NCBI GenBank assembly: GCA_019423685.1
Contig: JAHZAY010000008.1
Location: 1-64,000 of the forward strand
From: Clostridiales bacterium
Lineage (GTDB): Bacteria > Bacillota > Clostridia > Oscillospirales > Ruminococcaceae
Reading direction: 5' to 3'
Length of the DNA: 64,000 nt
Shown: in pieces, positions 41,266 through 48,320 of the stretch
How positions within the stretch are numbered: the stretch's first letter is position 1
Layout: every line of letters starts with the position of its first letter
Notes under the pieces: model-generated
Database searches by the model: none
What the model was told of the DNA's origin: nothing
The model's input: only the letters and a program-made list of their open reading frames with translations
Position numbers and translations under genes: made by a program

Positions 41266-41718
41266 ATGGCGCAAAACTGGGTGATCCGCCCGGCACAGCT
41301 CGAGGATGCAGCCGCCCTCTGCCGCCTGAACCGGGAGGCGATGGGGTACGACTATCCCCCAGACGCCACCAGGCAAAACCTGCAACATCTGCTGGGCGAT
41401 GGCAGCTGCCGCATCTTTGTGGCGCAGCAGGAGGGGCAGGTCATCGGCTATGTGCACGCTCGCGACTACAACACCCTCTATTTTGAGCCGATGAAGGACA
41501 TCCTCGGCCTTGCGGTGCATCCGCAGTACCGGCGCTGCGGCGTCGGCCGCGCGCTGCTGGAGGCTGTGGAGGAGTGGGGGCTGCACACGGGCGCAAAAGG
41601 CATCCGCCTGGTCAGCGGGAAAGAGCGCACCCAAGCCCACACCTTCTATCTGCACTGCGGCTTTATGCGCTGCAAAGAGCAGGTCAATATGAAAAAGCCG
41701 CTCACCGGCAACCAATAA
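41266..41718 (+). CDS. GNAT family N-acetyltransferase
   Basis: A 150-residue acetyltransferase with VIRPAQLEDAAALCRLN at the N-terminus. The acetyl-CoA-binding LAVHPQYRRCGVGRALLEA gives a clean RxxGxG loop, and AHTFYLHCGFMRC closes the fold. The acceptor is unknown. ATG 41266 has AAAGGAGG inside the end of the preceding gene, indicating translational coupling. Confidence 0.9.
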   Translation: MAQNWVIRPAQLEDAAALCRLNREAMGYDYPPDATRQNLQHLLGDGSCRIFVAQQEGQVIGYVHARDYNTLYFEPMKDILGLAVHPQYRRCGVGRALLEAVEEWGLHTGAKGIRLVSGKERTQAHTFYLHCGFMRCKEQVNMKKPLTGNQ

Positions 41719-41733
41719 AGAAAGAGGTGGAAT

Positions 41734-42072
41734 ATGGCACATCAGATTGTTCCTCTGGACAAAAAGGATTGGAAAGGGGCCGTGCTGCCCATCGGCTACA
41801 CCACCGACACCATCTATGAGGTGCAGCTTGTGCGCAGGAGCACCGGTTTTTCCATCTCGATCGAACAAAAGGCGCTGGACGCCCCCATCACCCACACCCC
41901 GCAGGAGTACGACCTGGAAACCCAGTCGTGCAACGCCAACGCCATCGGCTTTTATCTGCACGAGGGCTTCACCCTCATTGGACTGGACACCATCTGCTAC
42001 TCCAACCGCGACCTTACACGGGATCAGGTGCGGTTGGAATTGGGGTGGATGCTGGAAGAAAATAAAGAATAA
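41734..42072 (+). pseudogene. Internally deleted GNAT acetyltransferase (112 aa)
   Basis: The N-terminal ~59 residues (PLDKKDWKGAVLPIGYTTDT ... ITHTPQEYD) resemble the start of a clostridial GNAT subfamily. The last ~50 (LETQSCNANAIGFYLHEGF ... VRLELGW) resemble its end. The roughly 70-residue middle of that subfamily, including the RxxGxG acetyl-CoA loop, is missing, and the join near 41908-41920 is in frame. The reading frame and ribosome binding site (AAAGAGG) are intact, so a protein is probably still made but cannot bind acetyl-CoA normally. The comparison is from memory of the family. Confidence 0.65.
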
Positions 42073-42097
42073 TCAAAATTTTTGTGTGATTTTGTAC

Positions 42098-42126
42098 TTG
42101 CTTTTTTTCTCCGCATCCTCTATCAT
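42098..42126 (+). promoter_or_regulatory. Promoter for the XRE/ImmA pair
   Basis: TTGCTT, 17-bp spacer, TATCAT, about 70 bases before the XRE start. Confidence 0.68.
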
Positions 42127-42194
42127 AAAGGTGAAGGATTCACATCGCCCCGGCCCATCTCGGCTGAGGGCCAACCAAAACAAAGGGAGGTTTT

Positions 42195-42602
42195 ATGATG
42201 GATATCATCCTTACCAGAATTTTGGAATGTATGGGAAACAAGTATGGAGCCGGCAAGGAACTGGCAAACTATCTGGGGCTGTCCGGCAACGTAATCACCA
42301 ATTGGAAAAACGGCTCCAACCACTCCTATATGAAATATCTGCCGCAGATTGCGGAATTTTACGACGTATCCGAGAGCTACCTGCTGGGCAAGAGCGACAG
42401 CAAGCTGCGCCCGGCACAGCTGCACGAGGTGCAGGACATCCTCAATGACCCGGACATCCTGCTCTTTGCCCGGCACACCAAAAAGATCCCGGAAGCGGAT
42501 CGCAAACGGATTCTCGAAAACTTCCGCAACACCATCGACATCTATCTGGAAGCGATGGGGATTGACCCGGCGGACGACCCATCCGACGGAAAGCAGAAAT
42601 AA
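42195..42602 (+). CDS. XRE family HTH repressor-like protein
   Basis: A 135-residue protein with an N-terminal helix-turn-helix (GAGKELANYLGLSGNVITNW and YLPQIAEFYDVSESYLLG) like phage and ICE repressors, and a C-terminal helical region. Two consecutive ATG codons follow GGGAGG; the second (42198) has better spacing. It is followed by an ImmA/IrrE-type peptidase, the usual repressor and anti-repressor pairing. Confidence 0.88.
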   Translation: MMDIILTRILECMGNKYGAGKELANYLGLSGNVITNWKNGSNHSYMKYLPQIAEFYDVSESYLLGKSDSKLRPAQLHEVQDILNDPDILLFARHTKKIPEADRKRILENFRNTIDIYLEAMGIDPADDPSDGKQK

Positions 42603-42668
42603 CCATATCCACACAAATCAAACAACAAAAGCAACAAAGAGAAGTTCCAGAAAGGCGGTCGATCTTTT

Positions 42669-43295
42669 TTGCACAATCCTGACAGAGCCAACGTCCTCGC
42701 CACAAAGCTGCTGCTGCGCCAGCCACAGCTGCACTTGCCGGTCGATCCGTTTGCGCTTTGCTGTTCCGGCAAGGTGCTCATCGACTCGGTGCAGCACTTT
42801 GCCCGGGTTGTAGGCAAGGTGCCGCAGGACTTTTTGTGCGCACAGAGCGGGGACTGCTTTGCCGTACTCTATCGAGGGTGCCGCATCATCCTGTACAACG
42901 GCGCCATCCTCTCCCAGGCGCGGCGCAACTGGTCGATTGCCCACGAGCTTGGGCACCTGTGCTGCCGCCACCAGAGCGACGGCTTGCAGGAGGAGGGGGA
43001 GGCCAACGCCTTCGCCGCCAGCCTGCTTGCCCCGCGGATTGTGGTGTCGGAATTTTGGCGCAGGGGGCTTGTCCGCTGCCCGCAGGATTTGCAGGAACTG
43101 TTTGGCATCTCCCAGCAGGCAGCTGCCTTTCGCTGGGAGGAGCTGTCCGGCCGAATGCCCCTGCCTGCCAGCGCCTTTTCCGACCTGGAGTGCCAGCTGC
43201 TGGAGCGCTTTTTGCCCGCCGTCGAGGAGCGCCTGCACGAACCGGTCATCAGCCTGCCCAAAAGCAGGACCAATTTTGCCCCCACCCGCCTTTGA
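42669..43295 (+). CDS. ImmA/IrrE family metallopeptidase
   Basis: A 208-residue zinc peptidase with SIAHELGHL near residue 90 and a downstream Glu in EEGEANAFAASLLAP, the ImmA/IrrE signature. Such proteins cleave a partner XRE repressor to derepress genes; here the XRE gene is 66 bases upstream. It starts at TTG 42669 behind AAAGGCGG. The C-terminal ~70 residues are variable. No phage or conjugation genes adjoin. Confidence 0.87.
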   Translation: MHNPDRANVLATKLLLRQPQLHLPVDPFALCCSGKVLIDSVQHFARVVGKVPQDFLCAQSGDCFAVLYRGCRIILYNGAILSQARRNWSIAHELGHLCCRHQSDGLQEEGEANAFAASLLAPRIVVSEFWRRGLVRCPQDLQELFGISQQAAAFRWEELSGRMPLPASAFSDLECQLLERFLPAVEERLHEPVISLPKSRTNFAPTRL

Positions 43296-43384
43296 GCAAT
43301 TCGATCAAAAGGTCCGCCATCCGGTGGGCCTTATTTTTTGCTCCTTCCCCAGCGCCTCTTTGGCTATAAACCCATCGCAGCAGA

Positions 43385-43431
43385 TAAAAAGAGGGACCTT
43401 TTTTGCAAAAGGTCCCTCTTTTATTTTTTTT
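43385..43431. terminator. Bidirectional terminator
   Basis: Stem AAAGAGGGACC / GGTCCCTCTTT with T-rich flanks on both sides. It touches the stop of the convergent EEP-family gene. Confidence 0.88.
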
Positions 43432-44260
43432 AAGATTTTAGCCGCAGCGTCGCGCTGACCGGATAGTGGTCGGAAGGGTAGGCTCCGTCATAGCAGGTGG
43501 TGTCCACCGAGGCGTTCACCACCTCAAAATCGTCCGATACAAAGATATAATCGATCGGCTTTAATTTTGGCGTGATCTTGCCCTTAAACCCGTGATAGGT
43601 GTTGCCGATCATGCTGTCCAAAAAGTCATAGACGTCCTGCAAACGCACGTCGCGGTAACCGGGCAGATTGTCGCGCATGATGCGCACCGCCTTGCTGTTG
43701 GGCTTGGCGTTAAAGTCGCCCATCACGATGGTGGGCAGCGGATCGGTCTGGTTGAAGCGGTGAATCTGCTCGAGGATGAGCTTTGCGCCCAGCGAACGCG
43801 CCATCGGGGAGACGTGGTCAAAGTGGGTGTTGAACACCCGGACTCTTCGCCCGCTCTTTTTAAAGCGCAGCTGCGCCACCGTGCAGATGCGCGGATAGAC
43901 GGCAAACAGCGCACGGCTGGGAATGTCCGGCTTTCTGGACAGCCAGAAGGTGCGGCAGCGGGTCACCTCCACCTCTGCATTTTTGATAATGATGTCCGCG
44001 TGCTCGTCGTTGGAGGGCTTTTTGCCGGAAAGCCGCCCCCGGCCAAAGATGCTGTAGCCGCTGAGCAGCCCCTTTAAATCCTTGCGCATCTCGGGCAAAA
44101 ATTCCTGTACCCCAATGATCGAGGCGTTGGACTCTTCGATCAGGCGGGCGGCGAGCTGTTTGCGGGTCTCCCAACGGTTTTTGCGCTGGGGGCCAAAGTC
44201 CCTGCGCAGGTTGAAAGAGACCACCTTAAACTCGTCGGCCTGTGCCGCTGAAGTTTCCAT
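43430..44260 (-). CDS. Endonuclease/exonuclease/phosphatase family protein
   Basis: A 276-residue DNase I-like fold protein. The conserved motifs are IIGVQEF (Glu), VFNTHFDH, IVMGDFNAKP, PIDYIFVS and YPSDHYPV (Asp-His). The family includes nucleases and phosphodiesterases. There is no signal peptide, so it is cytoplasmic; the substrate is unknown. ATG 44260 lies behind AAAAGGAG. Confidence 0.9.
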   Translation of the reverse strand: METSAAQADEFKVVSFNLRRDFGPQRKNRWETRKQLAARLIEESNASIIGVQEFLPEMRKDLKGLLSGYSIFGRGRLSGKKPSNDEHADIIIKNAEVEVTRCRTFWLSRKPDIPSRALFAVYPRICTVAQLRFKKSGRRVRVFNTHFDHVSPMARSLGAKLILEQIHRFNQTDPLPTIVMGDFNAKPNSKAVRIMRDNLPGYRDVRLQDVYDFLDSMIGNTYHGFKGKITPKLKPIDYIFVSDDFEVVNASVDTTCYDGAYPSDHYPVSATLRLKS

Positions 44261-44338
44261 TGGCGTCACACTCCTTTTTTTCGGGCAATGCTGTTGTCTT
44301 TTTTCCCGCCCTTTTCCCACAAAGGAGGGCTCATCTTT

Positions 44339-44366
44339 ATTATAGCACGATTTGCAGATTTGTGAA
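44339..44366 (-). promoter_or_regulatory. Promoter for the EEP-family gene
   Basis: Reverse-strand TTCACA, 16-bp spacer, TATAAT with TGC before the -10. Confidence 0.72.
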
Positions 44367-44405
44367 GCGTTTTTTTACATTTGAGAAAATTTGTGCTCTG
44401 CCGCC

Positions 44406-46043
44406 TCACTGCTCCACCTCTCCGTACAGATCGACGATCTGTTGAAACAGCGGCGACGCCACCTGACCGCCATACTCGCCGCCCTCGATGAGGATAACCG
44501 CGGCATATTTGGGCTGCTGCGCGGGGAAAAAGCCCGCAAACCAGGCGTGCACAATCTCCTCGCCGTCCTCGTCATACTGCCCGGTCTGTGCCGAGGCGGT
44601 CTTGCCTCCCGCTCCCCCCTGGGCCGGTTTTGCCAGAGGGGCGCTGCCCTCCTCCACCACGCCGATCATGTCCTGCTGGAGGATGGAGGCCGTCTGCTCG
44701 GAAAAGACCCGCACCGCAGCCGGCTGCTTTAGATAGTCGATCTGTTCGCCGTCCTCGGTGGTGCCCAGCACCAGATTGGGCGTGACCGCCATGCCGCCGT
44801 TGGCCACGGCACTCACCATCGCGGCCACCTGTACCGGCGTGGCGGTCAATTTGCCCTGACCAAAGGAAAAGTTTGCCAGCTCATGCAGGTTGTGCAGCTC
44901 CTCCTCGGTGGGCAATGTCCCCGCCGCCGCAGTGATGCCCGGCGCCAGCTCGGTTGCCCGGCCAAAACCGATGGCCTGTGCCATCCCCAAGATCTGCGCT
45001 CCGCCCGTCTGCTGTCCCAGCTGGATGAAGTATGGGTTACAGGACTGCTCGATGGCCCGGCGCAGGTCGGTCTGCCCGTGGCCCGCGCGGTTGTGGCAGT
45101 AAAAGATCCTGTCCGCCACCGTGATGCCGCCCACGCAGTTGATGGAAAAGGACGGGGAGATTCCCTCCTCCAGCGCCGCTGCCGCCACCGTCAGCTTGAA
45201 GCTGGAACCGACATTGTAGGCCATCAGCGCGCGGTTGAGCAGCGGCATCTGCTCATCTTCCATCGCCTCTTGAAGGTTGTACGGGTCATAGGCGGGAAAG
45301 CTGGCACAAGCCGTGAGGTTTCCGGTCTCCACCTCCATCACCACAATTGCCCCGCAGTCGATCTGCTTGCCCATCCGCTGCACAATCTTCTGCATCCTGC
45401 GGTCCAGCGTGAGCACCACCCCCTGTTCGGGCGGCTGGCTGTCCCCGTTCACCTGCATGCGTTCCCCCTCCATAGGGCGTCCAAGTGCATCGACCGAACA
45501 GCGCACCCAAACATCCTCCCCCGCCGATGCAAGCTGCTGGTCATACGCCTGTTCGATGCCGGTCACACCTGTCCCCTCCCCGTCCTGATAGCCGATCAGG
45601 TGGACGGCAAGCTGCTCATCCGGGTCGTGCGGCAGGCGGGAGGAAACCAAAAAGTTTTCCACATCGGCGCTGTACACCGGCTCCGATTTGCCGATGTCCA
45701 GCACAAAGGGATTCCCCGAAGCGATCTGGTCCAGGGCGGTGCGCCGCTGTGGGCCCTCGATCTGTTCGGCGCAGGCCTGCGCCGCCTCGGGGGTCGGCAG
45801 CACAGCAAGCAGGCGGGTCTGCTCGGTGTCAGTCAGCGGCAGCAGGTTGCGGTCATAGATCCGGCCGCGCGTGGAGGTAATCTCCAAAGTATAGCTGCTC
45901 TGGCTCTGCGCGGCCTCCAAAAGTCCCTGATCCATGCACAGCCCATACAGCCGCATCATCAACAGGGTGGCGATGGCAAGCATACCGCAAAACAGCCACA
46001 CCACCCGCCAGCGCGCTTTGTGTTCTCCATTTGTCTCCTGCAT
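44406..46043 (-). CDS. Class B penicillin-binding protein (FtsI/SpoVD/PBP2-like)
   Basis: A 545-residue transpeptidase with one N-terminal membrane segment (about 12-36), a dimerisation region starting STRGRIYDRN, and a C-terminal penicillin-binding domain. Active-site motifs are SSFK (Ser280-Lys283), SCN (334-336) and KTA (481-483) in place of the usual KTG. The overall form resembles sporulation or elongation PBPs of Clostridia rather than FtsI with PASTA domains. ATG 46043 follows AAGGGG. It is transcribed divergently from the arginase-like gene. Confidence 0.88.
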   Translation of the reverse strand: MQETNGEHKARWRVVWLFCGMLAIATLLMMRLYGLCMDQGLLEAAQSQSSYTLEITSTRGRIYDRNLLPLTDTEQTRLLAVLPTPEAAQACAEQIEGPQRRTALDQIASGNPFVLDIGKSEPVYSADVENFLVSSRLPHDPDEQLAVHLIGYQDGEGTGVTGIEQAYDQQLASAGEDVWVRCSVDALGRPMEGERMQVNGDSQPPEQGVVLTLDRRMQKIVQRMGKQIDCGAIVVMEVETGNLTACASFPAYDPYNLQEAMEDEQMPLLNRALMAYNVGSSFKLTVAAAALEEGISPSFSINCVGGITVADRIFYCHNRAGHGQTDLRRAIEQSCNPYFIQLGQQTGGAQILGMAQAIGFGRATELAPGITAAAGTLPTEEELHNLHELANFSFGQGKLTATPVQVAAMVSAVANGGMAVTPNLVLGTTEDGEQIDYLKQPAAVRVFSEQTASILQQDMIGVVEEGSAPLAKPAQGGAGGKTASAQTGQYDEDGEEIVHAWFAGFFPAQQPKYAAVILIEGGEYGGQVASPLFQQIVDLYGEVEQ

Positions 46044-46080
46044 TTCGTTCGCCCCTTTTCTGGTTGATCGGTTGGTTACC

Positions 46081-46140
46081 CTCAGTATTGGACAAAACTG
46101 AGTGCTTTATCCGGTGTGTTTTGTCCAAAAAGGTGGACCA
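46081..46140. promoter_or_regulatory. Inverted-repeat cluster between the PBP and arginase-like genes
   Basis: TTGGACAAAAC at 46088-46098 and GTTTTGTCCAA at 46118-46128 form an 11-bp perfect inverted repeat with a 19-base centre. An overlapping CTCAGT / ACTGAG pair lies at 46081-46102, and a further GGACCAAA at 46135-46142. It sits in the divergent regulatory region and could bind a dimeric regulator. Confidence 0.6.
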
Positions 46141-46295
46141 AATTTACAAAAAATCAGCGCTCTATTTTATCTTTGGCCTTTTCCTTTTCCCAAAAGTGTG
46201 CTAGAATAAGATCGGATTTGGGAGACACTTTTTGAAAGGCTGACGGCTTGTCGCGTCAGCGATGGAAAGAAACTCAGGAAAGAAGGCTTTTTGTC

Positions 46296-47195
46296 ATGCA
46301 TATGAAATTGATTTATGTGCCGCTCTACTACGGTGCGGACAATCCGGGCACCCAGCTTGCGCCCAAGACCTTTTCCAGCAACCATCTTGCAGCGATGGTC
46401 GAACAGTCCGGCCACCATCTCGATCGCATCTCGATTGTACCTACTTTGCAGAATCCGACCGACAAGGACGCGGAACCTACGATGAAATATCTCAACGAAA
46501 TCACCTATACTTGCAAACAGCTGGCCGATTGTGTCCAAAACGGCTGGCACAACGGCCAGTTTCCGCTGGTCATCGGCGGAGACCACTCGCTGAGCCTGGG
46601 CACCCTTGCCGGATTGGCGCGCACCATCCCGGCCGATCAGCTCAGTGTGGTCTGGATTGACGCACACACCGACATCAACACCAACCTCACCTCCCCCTCG
46701 CACAACATCCACGGGATGCCGCTGGCCGCTGCGCTGGGTCTGGGCGACAGCCGCCTGTTCGACTCGTTGGGCGCACAGGTGCCCTACTTCCAGCCAGAAA
46801 ACCTCTTTTATATCGGCACCCGCAGCGTAGATCCGGGGGAGGAAGAGCTTTTAGCTTCGCACAACATCCGCACCATCCGCATGCCGGAGATCCGGGAAAA
46901 GGGCATCGAGCAGTGCTGCAAGGAGCTTCTGGCCTCGATCAAGACCCCTTATGTGCACCTGAGCTTCGATGTGGACTTTTTGGATTCCGACGAATTTTGG
47001 GCCACCGGCCTGCCGATTCCGGACGGCCCATCGGTCGAGCAGGCACATCAGGTCATCCGCACCCTGTTTGCCGACCCGAGAGTCTGCTCGGCGGACTTTG
47101 TCGAGTACAGCCCGGTCCACGACACCGATTCGACCGGTTTGCCTGTCTGCATGGGATTGCTCCAGGAGATTCTCGACACCCTGCCAAAGGAATAA
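46296..47195 (+). CDS. Arginase/agmatinase family ureohydrolase
   Basis: A 299-residue ureohydrolase. All six manganese ligands are visible: IGGDHSLSLGT (His), WIDAHTDINT (Asp, His, Asp) and LSFDVDFLD (two Asp). HNIHGMPLAAALGLG is arginase-like rather than agmatinase-like. Arginine is a plausible substrate but not proven. ATG 46296 follows GAAGGC. An extended -10 TGCTAGAAT at 46200-46208 may be the promoter. Confidence 0.88.
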   Translation: MHMKLIYVPLYYGADNPGTQLAPKTFSSNHLAAMVEQSGHHLDRISIVPTLQNPTDKDAEPTMKYLNEITYTCKQLADCVQNGWHNGQFPLVIGGDHSLSLGTLAGLARTIPADQLSVVWIDAHTDINTNLTSPSHNIHGMPLAAALGLGDSRLFDSLGAQVPYFQPENLFYIGTRSVDPGEEELLASHNIRTIRMPEIREKGIEQCCKELLASIKTPYVHLSFDVDFLDSDEFWATGLPIPDGPSVEQAHQVIRTLFADPRVCSADFVEYSPVHDTDSTGLPVCMGLLQEILDTLPKE

Positions 47196-47204
47196 ACGCA
47201 AAAA

Positions 47205-47246
47205 CAAAAGGTCCCGGGGAATGTCCCCGGGACCTTTTTCTTTTTT
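47205..47246. terminator. Bidirectional terminator
   Basis: Stem AAAAGGTCCCGGGGA / TCCCCGGGACCTTTT with a three-base loop and T-rich tail, between convergent genes. Confidence 0.9.
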
Positions 47247-47258
47247 ATAAAAATAGCT

Positions 47259-47801
47259 TTATTCCTCTGTCTTGAGCAGCGGCAGCGGCGCCAGGAAGAT
47301 GATGTCGGTGCGCTTGGCCGCGTCGCCCTCCGCGAGGACGGCAGCCTTGCCGACGATCTCTCCCCCTGCCTTCTCGGTCAATCTCTCCAGCGCGTGCAGC
47401 GACTCGCCGGTGCTGATGACGTCGTCCACCAGCAGAACCCGCTTGCCCTTCAGGTAGTCCATATCCTCTCCCGACAGGTACAGCTTTTGCAGGCCGGTGG
47501 TTGTGATCGACTGTACATCCACCTCAACGGCATTTTTCATGTACAGCTTTTTGCTCTTGCGCGCCAGGATGTAGCGCTTGCCGCTCTGGCGGGACATCTC
47601 ATAGGCCAGCGGGATGCCCTTGGACTCGGCTGTCAGAAAGACGTCGCAGTCCGGCACCCGTTTGAGCAGCTCGGTGGCGCAGGCAACCGTCAGCTCCACG
47701 TCGGAGAACATGACAAATCCTGCAATCGAAACGCCGTTGCCCAGGGGGCAGACCGGCAGATCGCGCTCCAGGCCCGCTACCTTCAAATGGTATGTTTCCA
47801 T
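47259..47801 (-). CDS. Purine phosphoribosyltransferase family protein
   Basis: A 180-residue type I phosphoribosyltransferase. The PRPP loop is VLLVDDVISTGES near residue 124, and FLTAESKGIPLAYEMSR and YILARKSKKLYM resemble adenine or xanthine phosphoribosyltransferases. The N-terminal ~30 residues (LPVCPLGNGVSIAGFV) differ from classical apt. The base used is not certain. The HIT gene lies 40 bases upstream in the same direction. Confidence 0.85.
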   Translation of the reverse strand: METYHLKVAGLERDLPVCPLGNGVSIAGFVMFSDVELTVACATELLKRVPDCDVFLTAESKGIPLAYEMSRQSGKRYILARKSKKLYMKNAVEVDVQSITTTGLQKLYLSGEDMDYLKGKRVLLVDDVISTGESLHALERLTEKAGGEIVGKAAVLAEGDAAKRTDIIFLAPLPLLKTEE

Positions 47802-47841
47802 TCTTCCTCTTCCTTTCCAAAAGCCCGCAAATCGTTTGGGG

Positions 47842-48180
47842 CTATACTTCCCAGTTCATCTCCTTGCCGCCCAGCACATGGAAGTGCAGGTGCGGCACCG
47901 TCTGGCCGGCGTCGTGGCCGCAGTTGGATACGACGCGGTAGCCGTTTTCAATGCCTGCCTTTTTGGCCAGTTCGCCGATCTTCGAGAAGATGTAGGCGAC
48001 AATCTCGCTGTTTTGGGCATTGACTGCATCGACGCTCTGGATGTGCTCCTTGGGGATCACCAGAAAATGCACCGGCGCAATCGGCGCAATGTCATAAAAC
48101 GCCAGGATCTTGTCGTCCTCATACAGCTTGTTGGACGGGATCTCTCCGGCAATGATTTTGCAAAACAGACAATCGGACAT
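47842..48180 (-). CDS. HIT family (histidine triad) nucleotide-binding protein
   Basis: A 112-residue HINT-type hydrolase with CLFCKIIAGEIPSNKLYED at the N-terminus and the triad HLHFHV near residues 98-103. The N-terminal CxxC often binds zinc. Family members cleave nucleoside phosphoramidates. ATG 48180 is preceded by AAAAGGAGG. Confidence 0.95.
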   Translation of the reverse strand: MSDCLFCKIIAGEIPSNKLYEDDKILAFYDIAPIAPVHFLVIPKEHIQSVDAVNAQNSEIVAYIFSKIGELAKKAGIENGYRVVSNCGHDAGQTVPHLHFHVLGGKEMNWEV

Positions 48181-48320
48181 GTTACGACCTCCTTTTGATG
48201 TGTGATATATCGGTATCCACCCTTCGATGGGTCCTTAGTCCTTGTAATAAACGCTCTGTAAGGATATTGGCCCGCTGCAAAGCGGCGACCTTTTCAATCT
48301 CAATCTCGGTTGTGGAAAGC

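Noticed and set aside
42195..43295. Prophage or integrative element starting at the XRE/ImmA pair
   Set aside because: No integrase, attachment repeats, structural or conjugation genes are present on either side.
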